From NCBI RefSeq assembly GCF_000741205.1, contig NZ_JGYW01000010.1, forward strand, positions 1 through 39,633: 39,633 bases of DNA. Direction: 5' to 3'. Source of the stretch: Bifidobacterium gallicum DSM 20093 = LMG 11596. Its GTDB lineage: Bacteria > Actinomycetota > Actinomycetes > Actinomycetales > Bifidobacteriaceae. Made by a program: the position numbers and the translations under genes. Below are positions 6,707 through 15,547 of the stretch, in pieces. A model generated the notes under the pieces. The model was not told the DNA's origin, did not search any database, and worked only from the letters and a program-made list of their open reading frames with translations. Positions within the stretch are counted from its first letter, which is position 1, and every line of letters starts with the position of its first letter.

Positions 6707-8179
6707 TCACTGTTGTTCAGCCAGCGTGCCGACCTTGCCGGCAGCGTGCGTGCCGTCACCAAGTTGTTTGAACAGCTCGCGGTTGCGTGCGTTGTCGAGC
6801 AGCACGGACGAACCCACGCCGTCCACATAGTAACCAGGATCCGTCCAATATGGAGTGCCTGAAATGCCTTGCGGTGACGAAGCGGACTTGAACGCGAGCA
6901 GCATCTGCAGCAGCGTAAACGGGGACGTATCTTCATCCACGGTGACGGAATCCAACGCGGCGTCACCAACCTTCTTCACTTTGGCGGGATTGAGCAGCGT
7001 TGATGTGGACGCGGCTTTCTTCGTGATCGCGTTGATGACCTGCCGTTGCCGGTCGGCGCGGCCGAAATCACTGTTCGGATCCGAATAGCGCATACGTGAG
7101 AACGCGAGCGCGTTGATACCATCGGTCAGATGGCAGCCTGCAACCCAGTTCATGCCTGATTTTTCATCGTTGACATCCTGGTCGTAACACAATTCGACAC
7201 CGCCAAGCGCGTCGATGACCTTGACGAGACCACCGAACGACAGCATGGCCACATGGTCCACACGCAATCCCGTGATGTCCTCAACCTCGTGCACCAACTG
7301 TTGTCTGCCGTACACGTCGTAAACGGCGTTGATCTTCATATACGATCCGTCAATCGATACGAGTGTGTCGCGAGGAATCGAAATCAGCGCGCTCGGACCG
7401 CTCTTGGGTTTGATGAGCACGAGCATCGTATCGGTGCGTGAACCCTCATTACTGTCGGGCGTCGTGCCGTCACGTTCGTCTGAACCCAAAATGAGCCATG
7501 TCGTCGCCGACCCTTTGTCCATGTCGGAAGTCCAAGGCTGGCGGTTCAAATTATGGTCGACCCACGAATACGTACCGAACGTGAGCAACGCCACGGCGGC
7601 GAGCAACACCACAATGATGCTCGCGACAATGCGGCGCACGCTATGGCGTCGGCGCGGTCGCGTCACACTGGACGAGTCGGAAGGACTGGAGGAGCCTGGT
7701 GAACGTGGCGTTGATGAAGCGCCTGACGGTGCGGCCTGACGACGTGAATGGTCATGTGACCGTGCACTGGAATGATCGTTGCGCGTGCCCTGTGATGCGT
7801 CGTTGGACGGTACACGGTTGACCGAAGTGCTGCGTCGTGACGGACGGTTGGATCCGGGCTGGAACGACTGCGGCATCGCATCGCGTGGGGAAGGCGCGGC
7901 CGCAGAGGAATGCGCTTCGGTATGGGCTGCGGAACCGTGGGCTGCGCAGCTGGTGGAGGAACTGTTGCCTGGAGCGTTGGAGGGGGACCGGCGTGCGTTG
8001 GCAGGCGTGAAGCTTGGGGGAGCGCCCGCGGAAGCCCTGTGCGTATGGCCAGCCGAGGATGTGGGAACGGATGGAGTGCGGGACGGCGTGCCGGATGCGG
8101 CGCCGGACGAGGGTGCGAAACTGGGAGGCAGGGCGTCGTTGGCGTCGAACGAATCGGATCCGGTGGATCGTGCACTCAT
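6707..8179 (-). CDS. LytR-CpsA-Psr (LCP) family envelope transferase with long disordered cytoplasmic tail
   Basis: LCP proteins move undecaprenyl-linked anionic polymers onto peptidoglycan at the outer face of the membrane. This 490-residue protein begins with about 175 residues rich in Ser, Pro, Ala and His that look disordered and cytoplasmic. One membrane helix (about 184-203) follows, then an extracytoplasmic LCP domain (about 226-400). Family landmarks are LGSDERDG with SRTDTM, SIPRDT, and the Arg-rich AFSRMRYSD / FGRADRQRQ motif that binds pyrophosphate. The start is well supported by GAGGAGG eight bases before the ATG. It is followed by the FtsK-like gene and preceded by a second LCP gene on the same strand. 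The low-complexity tail is unusually long and could be a phosphorylation target, which is an inference. Confidence 0.88.
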   Translation of the reverse strand: MSARSTGSDSFDANDALPPSFAPSSGAASGTPSRTPSVPTSSAGHTHRASAGAPPSFTPANARRSPSNAPGNSSSTSCAAHGSAAHTEAHSSAAAPSPRDAMPQSFQPGSNRPSRRSTSVNRVPSNDASQGTRNDHSSARSHDHSRRQAAPSGASSTPRSPGSSSPSDSSSVTRPRRRHSVRRIVASIIVVLLAAVALLTFGTYSWVDHNLNRQPWTSDMDKGSATTWLILGSDERDGTTPDSNEGSRTDTMLVLIKPKSGPSALISIPRDTLVSIDGSYMKINAVYDVYGRQQLVHEVEDITGLRVDHVAMLSFGGLVKVIDALGGVELCYDQDVNDEKSGMNWVAGCHLTDGINALAFSRMRYSDPNSDFGRADRQRQVINAITKKAASTSTLLNPAKVKKVGDAALDSVTVDEDTSPFTLLQMLLAFKSASSPQGISGTPYWTDPGYYVDGVGSSVLLDNARNRELFKQLGDGTHAAGKVGTLAEQQ

Positions 8180-8201
8180 ACTGGTGTCCTCCTCAACCTA
8201 T

Positions 8202-8223
8202 GGATACCGTCTGGATACCGTCT
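8202..8223. repeat. Perfect tandem 11-bp repeat upstream of the first LCP gene
   Basis: The unit GGATACCGTCT occurs twice head to tail, directly before the Shine-Dalgarno region of the LCP gene that reads leftward from 8179. It may be a regulator site or a slippage-prone spacer. The rest of 8224-8435 shows no gene and no convincing hairpin with a T run. Confidence 0.7.
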
Positions 8224-8435
8224 GAAATAAAACGAGATACAACCGTTGTACTACGGGCGGCCAAATTGGTGGTGGTGCCGCGGTGTATCTGTGCACAAGC
8301 CATACAAATCGTAGACGGTGCTCGCGTCATTAGGCCGGGGTATGTACGCGCGGAATATGAACGAATCCCCCCGAACCGTCAGGGCGGCGGGATTCGCCGA
8401 ATCAAGGGGCGGGTTGTGTACCCCAGGCGTGAACG

Positions 8436-9911
8436 CTACTGTTTGCTTTCAGTCTTGCCTTCAGTGGGCACGCCGCAAATCACGTTGTCCAAATACTTGT
8501 TGGCCAATCCCACATATTGGTTGGTTTCAGGGTCGCGGATGGCGGCCGTTTCGGGATCGACAATGCCGTTCGTGTCCGGATCGACCATCGTGCCGTCGGG
8601 CATGATGAGCAGACCGCTGACCTGATCCAACGTGCCGGTCGGGGATGGTTCGGCCGATGGCGAGCCATCATCGGACAAGTCGGGAGCATCGGTAGCGTCC
8701 GGCGTATCGCCGGTCGATGGTGTGTCGGACGGCGATGGCGAGGAAGTACTGTTGTTCGAGTCATCGCTCTTCGAATCATCCTTCTGGACGGTGCCGAACA
8801 GCGGTTCGTCGTTGCGGAACTTCTTCCACACGTCGTCAGCGGCCGGTTCAGCCCACACCACGCGGTTGGGATTGTACGGGGCGGCGACCACGGGAATGGT
8901 TTGCGAATAGATGTGGTCGATCTGCAAGTCACGCAAACTCCATGCCAGACCGATCAGCGAGCTCGTGCGCGCCATGCCGCTTGAGAAGTTGAGCGAACGG
9001 ATCGCCGTCATCGCCAACTGGTATAGCTCGTTGCTCTGCGTGAGCAGGTTCTTCTTCGTGACTTCCTTGAACAGCGACTTGATCAGATACTGCTGACGGG
9101 TTGTGCGCATGATATCCGAACCGTCGGTGCCCGTGCCATGGCGCATACGTGCGTATTCGGTGGCTTGCAAGCCGTCCAAATGACGCCAACCTTTCTTCAG
9201 GTCGAGTTCGGTATACGTGTCTTTCGTGTCGACCGGCACACACACGTCCACACCGCCAATGGCGTCGATCATGTCGAACAGGCCTTGGAAATCAACCACC
9301 ACGAAATTATGGATGTGCAATCCTGTTAACGAATTGACCGCGTTGACCGTGCAGCTGGCAGCCGATGCAAGATTGCCGCCTTCACGATACGCCGTGGAAA
9401 ACACCGAATTGAACATCACGCCGTATTGGGCCGGAATCGTGCCCTTCGACGTATGGCAACTGGGCACATCCACCAGGGAATCGCGCGGGATCGACACGAT
9501 GTTCACGTAATCGCGTCGGGCGCTGATTTGCACGACCATGGCCGTGTCGGAATTATGAATGCCTTCCTCGTCGGCCGTTCCTCCCGAAAGCGCCTTGTTG
9601 TTGCCGTCACGCGTATCCTGTCCAATCAGCAGGAACGTGATGGGCTTGCCCGCGTTGGGATCAAGAATTTCTTCCGACTCACCATTTTGCGGCAAAAAAT
9701 TCAATTTGCCGTCTTGGATCGCCGAATCCAGATTCACCCATACCAACGCCGCAGCTGTGCCCACGAACATCAAGACAGCCACGAGCGCGCACGCCACAAT
9801 CTTGCGAATATGGTGGCTTGCCGCATATGGCCCCGAATGTCGGGGAGGTTTGCTCGCCGAGCTGACGATATTGGGCAGCTTGTCGTTGTTCTTGTTGCTA
9901 TGGGCAGCCAC
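8436..9911 (-). CDS. Second LytR-CpsA-Psr family envelope transferase, with acidic Ser/Pro linker and DP-repeat C-terminus
   Basis: The LCP domain shows LLIGQDTRDG with NSDTAM, SIPRDS, and EYARMRHGTG followed by MRTTRQQYL. It lies behind a membrane helix (about residues 37-56 from the GTG start). After the LCP domain comes an Asp/Ser/Thr/Pro-rich linker of about 50 residues, then a distinctive tail with successive DPDT/DPET units ending in NQYVGLANKY. The frame is open to an ATG at 9965, but the best ribosome binding site (AGAAAGG) precedes a GTG at 9909-9911, giving 491 residues, so that start is chosen. Two LCP paralogues side by side suggest that more than one glycopolymer is attached or that their roles overlap. 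Confidence 0.86.
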   Translation of the reverse strand: MAAHSNKNNDKLPNIVSSASKPPRHSGPYAASHHIRKIVACALVAVLMFVGTAAALVWVNLDSAIQDGKLNFLPQNGESEEILDPNAGKPITFLLIGQDTRDGNNKALSGGTADEEGIHNSDTAMVVQISARRDYVNIVSIPRDSLVDVPSCHTSKGTIPAQYGVMFNSVFSTAYREGGNLASAASCTVNAVNSLTGLHIHNFVVVDFQGLFDMIDAIGGVDVCVPVDTKDTYTELDLKKGWRHLDGLQATEYARMRHGTGTDGSDIMRTTRQQYLIKSLFKEVTKKNLLTQSNELYQLAMTAIRSLNFSSGMARTSSLIGLAWSLRDLQIDHIYSQTIPVVAAPYNPNRVVWAEPAADDVWKKFRNDEPLFGTVQKDDSKSDDSNNSTSSPSPSDTPSTGDTPDATDAPDLSDDGSPSAEPSPTGTLDQVSGLLIMPDGTMVDPDTNGIVDPETAAIRDPETNQYVGLANKYLDNVICGVPTEGKTESKQ

Positions 9912-10143
9912 GTCCCTACCTTTCTCCATGGTTGCGGCCATGTCTGATGCCAAGCACGTCAACATGCCGAGGATGAGGCCGGGAGTCTTCCGTCATCCTT
10001 CTCGTATGGCGTTGCGCCTCACAATGGTTGCGATTATAGGCCGCTCATCTGAAAAACCCGTAAAATCGCGTAACGTTTACTTTTTATGCACAACTGCACC
10101 ACACCATGCCGTCACCTGCACAGTACTGACAATCCTCCACAGT

Positions 10144-10174
10144 CCGCTCCCGCAAGCCGCTCCCGCAAGCCGCT
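10144..10174. repeat. Tandem 13-bp repeat, 2.4 copies
   Basis: The unit CCGCTCCCGCAAG (10144-10156) is repeated exactly at 10157-10169 and begun a third time to 10174. It lies upstream of the glycosyltransferase promoter. Confidence 0.75.
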
Positions 10175-10257
10175 TGCGCACACCTTCCCAATCCCGCTGC
10201 CAGGTCCGAACAAGACGCATGCGCACGCGCCTGTGAACGTCTAGTGAACCCGTTGCG

Positions 10258-10263
10258 TACACT
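10258..10263 (+). promoter_or_regulatory. -10 hexamer TACACT placed for a leaderless glycosyltransferase transcript
   Basis: TACACT ends 7 bases before the ATG at 10271, and no Shine-Dalgarno sequence at a usable distance is present. The alternative GTG start at 10244 would lie upstream of this box and also has no ribosome binding site. Confidence 0.5.
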
Positions 10264-10270
10264 GGAAGCT

Positions 10271-13200
10271 ATGACTTCCTCCGGAACCACCGAAATCCAG
10301 CAGATCATCGGTACCGCCCTGGCGTCCAAAACATTCGCGCATTGCAACCGCGTTGAAGACAACGTCAGTGCCGTAATCACCGTGGAACGCGACATGCGCT
10401 TCCTTCCCTACACTGTGGAAGCCGTATTCAGCCAAACGGTATTGCCCGCCAGCATCATCATCGCCGACTGCTCCGGACAAACCACGCAAGGCCGCCAACT
10501 CACGTTCGACGTCACACCCATAGGCGAAGGAGCGTTGACCGAATACCCGCAGAGCGTACCGATCAACATTGAAATCGTTCCCGTCAGCCGCGCACACTCG
10601 TTTGGCGATGCCGTCACCAAGGCCATCCGCAACTCGTCCACCAATCCGGCGCGCACCGCATTATGGTTGCTGCACGACGACTCACGTCCCGCCGACGACC
10701 AATGTCTCGAACACTTGCTGGAAGCATGGGCCTACACGCCCACAGCTGCCATCCTGGGTGCCAAACAAATGGACTGGGATGCCACACGCTTGTATAACGT
10801 CGGCGCCTACGCCGCGCATCATGCGGTACGCTCGCTCGTTGTGGATGGCGAACCTGACCAGGAACAATATGACGGCCGCAGCGACGTGTTCACCGTGTCA
10901 CTGGCCGGAGCGTTCATCCCGCCACAAACCCTGCAAGACGCTCACGGTATCGACCCGTGGTTCACCACATACCGTGAAGGTGACGACCTATGCCGGCGCC
11001 TGTGCCTGGGCGGCAAACGAGTCGTCGTCGTGCCGCAGGCGCGCATCGCGCACCGCCGCAGCCGTTTTGAAGGAGTACGTACCCAAGACGGGCGCCCACT
11101 GACCACAATGGACGCCGTCGACCCGAGCTTGCACGTGTTGTCAAGCCAACAAAAATACTGGTTTACCGACCTGAGAATCTGGCTGTGGCCATTCGCGTGG
11201 CTCGGAGTGCTGTGCGCATCACTGTTCTTCGCCGTCCGCGCGTTGTTCCGCAAGAGGCCTTACCGGGCATGCTGCCATCTGCTGATGCCATGGCTGGCCA
11301 TCATCGGCATTCCGGGCGCATGCACGGCACGCCGGCATATCACACGGCAAACCAAAGTTCCCGCCAGCGCATTGCAACCCGTCAGCGCCAACCATGCCCA
11401 ACTGCGACAGTGGAAAACACGTATGGTCGCGTTCGACAATCAGCGCAACGCCAGCACATTAAGCCCGCTCGTCGTCCAGCATTTACGCACGCGCGCCATC
11501 CGCCGCTGGACCATCGCGCTCGTGGCCGCCGCACTGAGTTTCGTGATGATTGTGGCCTTGTATTGGCCCATTTTCCGCGCGGCATGGTCCGACGCGTCCC
11601 TGTTTTCCAACACGCTGCTGCCCACGGGAGCCACGTTCAGCCAATTGGTGGACGCTGCAACCACACCGTGGGTATTCGGCTTGGGAACGGGTGTGCCGGC
11701 CCCGCCGATGCCATGGCTGCTCGTGCTGATGGTGTGCTCACTGTTCACCGGCGGCCATGTTGCCGCCGCGTTGTCACTGATATTGTTCCTCGCAGCTCCC
11801 GTCATGGTCATGTCGTTCTGGGCGCTCGCGGGTGTCGTGACACGCTCGGACATCGTGCGCACACTCTCGTCCCTGCTGTGGTTCGGCCTAGCGTTGGCGC
11901 TGGGATTGTTCGCTCAAGCCAATCTGGTGATGTTGACGGTGTTCATGGTGTTGCCCGCCGCGTTCGCGTTGACGTTCAAAGCAGTGGGCATGTATCGCAC
12001 TGAACAGCCGGTCAATGCGCGTGCAAGCGTGCAGTGTGCCGCGTTGTCGGCGTTGCTGTTCATGGTCGCCGTGTGTGCCGAACCGCAGTTACTGCTGGCG
12101 TTGATTGTGATTTTTATGGCGTTCCTGTTGTTTGTGCGTCGTTCGCGCGTCATGCTGGTGCTGATTCCGTTCCCGGCCGCGTTCGCCGTGGCTCCCACGC
12201 TGATCAATGCGATTCGGTACGCCGACTTGGGGCTGTGGCGTCAGCTGTTTGGCGACATGATGATGCCCGACGCCACTTCGTTGGGCAGGTCATCCGCGCC
12301 GAGTGCCCAAGAGGTGGTGATGCGTGCGTTCGGACTGCCGTCGTCACCGCTCGCCGCTGGGCAATCGTGGTCCGCCATTGCCGGCGTCATTCTGATCGCC
12401 ATGTTCATGGTATTGGCATTCATTGCGGTACTGACGCTCGTGCGGCCGTCCATCTTCCGTCCCAGCCGCATCCTGTGGACCGTCATCGTGTGCGGCGTGC
12501 TGTTGTCGATCACTTCAGCAAGTGTGGTGGTTGGCGTGACCACGTCGGGTGTGGCCACAGGATCGGTACTGCCGGGCATGGCTTTGGTCGGCTGCGGCGT
12601 ATTGACAGCCGTGGCCATGATGGCCGGTCCGTCCATTCCCGTATTCAAGGAAATCGCTGACGGCAAGTCCGCACATTCCGCCGGTGCAACGGCCGTGAAA
12701 ACGGTCATCTCACTGATCATGGTGCTCGCTATGGCTGTCATGGGTTATGCGGGTGTCGACCGCGCCCAGACAGCCGGTATCGGATTGTCAAGCCAAGGTT
12801 TGCCGATGGTGGCTCAAGACTATCTGTCCGACTCTTCCGACCGTCGTGTGCTGGCTTTGGCTGCCAGGACTATGACTTCTGTTGAGTACGCCGTGATGCA
12901 TACGAGCCGTGGTGATCTGATCGACGCGTCCGCCGCTTACCGGGTTCGTGAAGCGTTCGGTGAGCAGCCAACCGCCGATGAAGACCGTATTGCACAGTTG
13001 AGTGCCAACCTGTTGGCCAATGCTGATGAGGACGCACTGCAAGAATTGTCATCCATGGGATTCGGCGGCCTGTATGTGGCTCGCACCGGAGGCGCTCCGA
13101 TCAGCGGTGAAGCCACGGAACAGTTGGTATCCAACATCACCTCATCGGGTGAAGCGAAAAGCGTCGTCGACAATGATGAAGGCACGTATTTCCGGCTGGC

Positions 13201-13363
13201 CTCACTCGGTGACGCCACGCATGGCGTGGACACGGCATGGCAGCAGCGCACACAATCAAGCGCATGGCGCATAGCATGGCTGTGGTGTCTGGGCATCATA
13301 GTGGCACTGTATATCGTCGTAGCCATTCCCCGTCGTAGGAACGGTATGGAGGACAACGCATGA
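10271..13363 (+). CDS. Large membrane glycosyltransferase, family GT2, with multi-spanning C-terminal half
   Basis: The protein has 1030 residues from the chosen ATG. The first 270 or so form a GT-A glycosyltransferase-2 domain, with DCSG near the nucleotide site, an HDDSRP acidic motif that fits the DxD metal site, and a downstream EGDDLCRRL segment resembling the catalytic-base region. A long hydrophobic part with roughly a dozen helices and a soluble C-terminal portion follow. Such giant GT2 proteins sit beside LCP, DUF5719 and WhiB genes across Actinobacteria and are thought to build an envelope glycopolymer; the exact product is not known to me. Its stop overlaps the next start (ATGA), so the two proteins are probably made together. 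The ATG at 10271 is preferred over an upstream GTG because of the TACACT box. Confidence 0.85.
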   Translation: MTSSGTTEIQQIIGTALASKTFAHCNRVEDNVSAVITVERDMRFLPYTVEAVFSQTVLPASIIIADCSGQTTQGRQLTFDVTPIGEGALTEYPQSVPINIEIVPVSRAHSFGDAVTKAIRNSSTNPARTALWLLHDDSRPADDQCLEHLLEAWAYTPTAAILGAKQMDWDATRLYNVGAYAAHHAVRSLVVDGEPDQEQYDGRSDVFTVSLAGAFIPPQTLQDAHGIDPWFTTYREGDDLCRRLCLGGKRVVVVPQARIAHRRSRFEGVRTQDGRPLTTMDAVDPSLHVLSSQQKYWFTDLRIWLWPFAWLGVLCASLFFAVRALFRKRPYRACCHLLMPWLAIIGIPGACTARRHITRQTKVPASALQPVSANHAQLRQWKTRMVAFDNQRNASTLSPLVVQHLRTRAIRRWTIALVAAALSFVMIVALYWPIFRAAWSDASLFSNTLLPTGATFSQLVDAATTPWVFGLGTGVPAPPMPWLLVLMVCSLFTGGHVAAALSLILFLAAPVMVMSFWALAGVVTRSDIVRTLSSLLWFGLALALGLFAQANLVMLTVFMVLPAAFALTFKAVGMYRTEQPVNARASVQCAALSALLFMVAVCAEPQLLLALIVIFMAFLLFVRRSRVMLVLIPFPAAFAVAPTLINAIRYADLGLWRQLFGDMMMPDATSLGRSSAPSAQEVVMRAFGLPSSPLAAGQSWSAIAGVILIAMFMVLAFIAVLTLVRPSIFRPSRILWTVIVCGVLLSITSASVVVGVTTSGVATGSVLPGMALVGCGVLTAVAMMAGPSIPVFKEIADGKSAHSAGATAVKTVISLIMVLAMAVMGYAGVDRAQTAGIGLSSQGLPMVAQDYLSDSSDRRVLALAARTMTSVEYAVMHTSRGDLIDASAAYRVREAFGEQPTADEDRIAQLSANLLANADEDALQELSSMGFGGLYVARTGGAPISGEATEQLVSNITSSGEAKSVVDNDEGTYFRLASLGDATHGVDTAWQQRTQSSAWRIAWLWCLGIIVALYIVVAIPRRRNGMEDNA

Positions 13364-14907
13364 AACCCAAAACCATAGAGTCATCAGAACGAGACGCCAA
13401 CACGACCAGCGGGCTTAAAACCGTATCCATTATCGCGTCAACCGTGCTTGTGGGCGGCATTATTTTCGCGTTGACGATGATTCCCACAAACAATGGCGTC
13501 ATCGACCATGCTCCACGCACCTCATCCTGGGTCAGTGAACAGACCAGTGCCCGGCGCATCCAAGCCGTCTGCCCAGCCCAAATGCAACTGGCCGACACGG
13601 GCTCATATGGCGACACCGAATTCCAATCCAGCGCAGGCAACCTGACATCCCGGACACGATACGCAGCCTTCGGCTCCGTATTCCACTCCCAAGTGCAAGC
13701 ATTGGGACCACATCAAGACGCCGACGCCACCGTGTTGACCGGGCAATCCAACAATGGTGACGTCATGGTCAGTGCGTCAGCGGACCAACAAACCACGCCC
13801 ACCATCTTTGAAACACGATTGTTGTCCGCCAAAGCAGGCACGGGTGCGGCCGGCGCCCTGGCGTCCTACGCCACCACCGGTGATTTGCGCGGCGTATCTG
13901 CGGCAAGCTGCGTGAACACGGCACTCGAACAAACATTCCTCGTGCCATCCACCGCCACAGGTCACACCAACCAACTCGTCATATCCAACCCCACCGACCA
14001 ACCGACAACCGTCACTGTACAACTCTGGGGTGCGCAATCAGGACGCATGGCATCAGCGACCAACAGCACCCTGACCGTACAAGCCGGTGGCACCACGACC
14101 ATGAACCTTTCAGCCGCAGCTGCCAACCAAGATGCACTCTGGGTTGACGTGATCAGCTCCGACACAGCCGTGGCCTGCACAATCCGCATGATTGACATGG
14201 ACGGATTGACCCCCAAAGGCTCCGATTTCGCCATGCCACTCGACACAGCGGCCACGACCGCGACCATACCATGGACCAACAGCGCAACATCCATAGACCT
14301 CATTGCACGCTCATCACATGCCGGAAGCGTCAAACTGTCATGGATCACCACCCACGGACTCGTCGCCATGCATACACTCAACCTAAGTGAAGGCAAACCT
14401 GTGGTCTGGACGCCAGATGATGTGCCGCAACATGTCATCGGCATCAGCGCCACCAGCGATGTCGACTTCGTGATCGCAGCCCGCGTCAACAGCGCCGACC
14501 ACGACGGACAAACCGACTTCGCACTCGTCAACGGCCGCACACCGATGGCGCAATCCGCTGTGGCGCTGCCAGCCGACGTCACAGCCAACATCGCAGTCGC
14601 CAACACCGACTCGCAATTGGCAACCATACGCTTTGAAGGCATGGATGCCGCAGGCGCAATCATCGGCTCATACACCGTGTCCCTGGACGGCAACAGCGCA
14701 GCCACATTCAAAGCATCCGAGCTTGGAGACGACGTGGTGGCAGTACTCGTACGTCAAGCCGACGCCCATATTGCATGGGGAGCGGCCCTGACCAACACAC
14801 AAGTGCAACACGCCGATTTGCAAGGCATCGCATTCCTGCCCGCCACAGCGTTGCATGTACCGCAACAAACCATGAACGCCGCACGCAACCAAAGCATCAT
14901 CGAATAA
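13360..14907 (+). CDS. DUF5719-type secreted/anchored envelope protein coupled to the glycosyltransferase
   Basis: This 515-residue protein has one hydrophobic segment near the N-terminus (about 22-42), which acts as a signal anchor. The rest is extracytoplasmic and rich in Thr, Ala, Ser and beta-strand-like sequence. I assign DUF5719 from size, architecture and position directly after the giant GT2 gene; I recognise no catalytic motif. The start ATG overlaps the glycosyltransferase stop by four bases (ATGA), preceded by TATGGAGG, so translation is coupled and a shared complex is likely. Codons ending in A and C are prominent compared with the second half of the preceding gene. Function unknown; probably an accessory factor for export or attachment of the polymer. 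Confidence 0.7.
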   Translation: MKPKTIESSERDANTTSGLKTVSIIASTVLVGGIIFALTMIPTNNGVIDHAPRTSSWVSEQTSARRIQAVCPAQMQLADTGSYGDTEFQSSAGNLTSRTRYAAFGSVFHSQVQALGPHQDADATVLTGQSNNGDVMVSASADQQTTPTIFETRLLSAKAGTGAAGALASYATTGDLRGVSAASCVNTALEQTFLVPSTATGHTNQLVISNPTDQPTTVTVQLWGAQSGRMASATNSTLTVQAGGTTTMNLSAAAANQDALWVDVISSDTAVACTIRMIDMDGLTPKGSDFAMPLDTAATTATIPWTNSATSIDLIARSSHAGSVKLSWITTHGLVAMHTLNLSEGKPVVWTPDDVPQHVIGISATSDVDFVIAARVNSADHDGQTDFALVNGRTPMAQSAVALPADVTANIAVANTDSQLATIRFEGMDAAGAIIGSYTVSLDGNSAATFKASELGDDVVAVLVRQADAHIAWGAALTNTQVQHADLQGIAFLPATALHVPQQTMNAARNQSIIE

Positions 14908-14946
14908 CACAGCCGGCACACGCGTGCCAACTGCAACAACCACAAC

Positions 14947-14981
14947 AAACGCCTATACGACCAAAAATCGCATAGGCGTTT
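14947..14981. terminator. Hairpin between convergent DUF5719 and zincin-like genes
   Basis: Perfect 10-bp arms AAACGCCTAT (14947-14956) and ATAGGCGTTT (14972-14981) enclose a 15-base loop. On both strands the outer end of the hairpin has a short T run. Confidence 0.75.
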
Positions 14982-15001
14982 GTCATGGAAAGAAGCATCC
15001 G

Positions 15002-15430
15002 TTACATGCCCCAATTATGATCGATATCTTCCGGATTGCGACCATACAATTCAGCCACACGCATCACGAGCTCATCACGGATCGCAAGCTGCAAATCTAA
15101 TTGAGAACGACAATGCATTTGTATCGGCAAACGATACAACACCACACGCGCAGGATTGCCATGCATGGCAGCAAACGACTGCGACGTCATACACGGATGA
15201 GCCTCCCATGGCGCCGGATCACTAGGGGAGACATCCTCAATCGCAAACTGGACCGGCTTGATCAAATCCGGCCAAGCCTGAGACAAACGACGCAACTGCG
15301 CGGCAGTCAAATCATCAAACAAGCCTGAACGCGTGCGATAACGTGGCAAACGCGTGCCAAACATCGGCGTGCGCATGCCACGCCCATGACGGTTGCGATA
15401 CACTCGAGTTTCCCATGGAGGTACATACAT
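15002..15430 (-). CDS. Zincin_1-like (metallopeptidase-family) protein lacking the HExxH motif
   Basis: This 142-residue protein has a basic N-terminus, a middle segment with the pattern LYRLPIQMHCRS and a C-terminal helix RDELVMRVAELYGRNPEDID. The overall pattern resembles the actinobacterial Zincin_1 (PF06262-like) proteins found next to WhiB/GT2/phosphomannomutase genes. In active relatives the last helix carries HExxHHFG; here the equivalent stretch reads MRVAELYG, so both metal-binding His and the catalytic Glu are missing. It is therefore probably not a protease and may have a structural or regulatory role in envelope synthesis. A TACAGT box ends eight bases before its ATG. The family assignment rests on pattern and synteny. 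Confidence 0.6.
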   Translation of the reverse strand: MYVPPWETRVYRNRHGRGMRTPMFGTRLPRYRTRSGLFDDLTAAQLRRLSQAWPDLIKPVQFAIEDVSPSDPAPWEAHPCMTSQSFAAMHGNPARVVLYRLPIQMHCRSQLDLQLAIRDELVMRVAELYGRNPEDIDHNWGM

Positions 15431-15547
15431 GAACCTCTACTGTAGTCGTAAAGCGGTGCCTGCGCTCGCCACCAGATGACTTTACGAGCGTCATGGGTTA
15501 CGATGGCACGCAGTATTGCCATGTATTCGCCGCCAGGGGGATGACTT

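Larger units (their letters stand above)
9912..10270. other. Divergent intergenic region between the second LCP gene and the glycosyltransferase
   Basis: No gene is evident here. On the minus strand a TATAAT hexamer lies at 10033-10038 and could serve the LCP gene, giving a leader of roughly 115 bases. A tandem 13-mer lies at 10144-10174. A TACACT box at 10258-10263 faces the glycosyltransferase. Confidence 0.6.
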
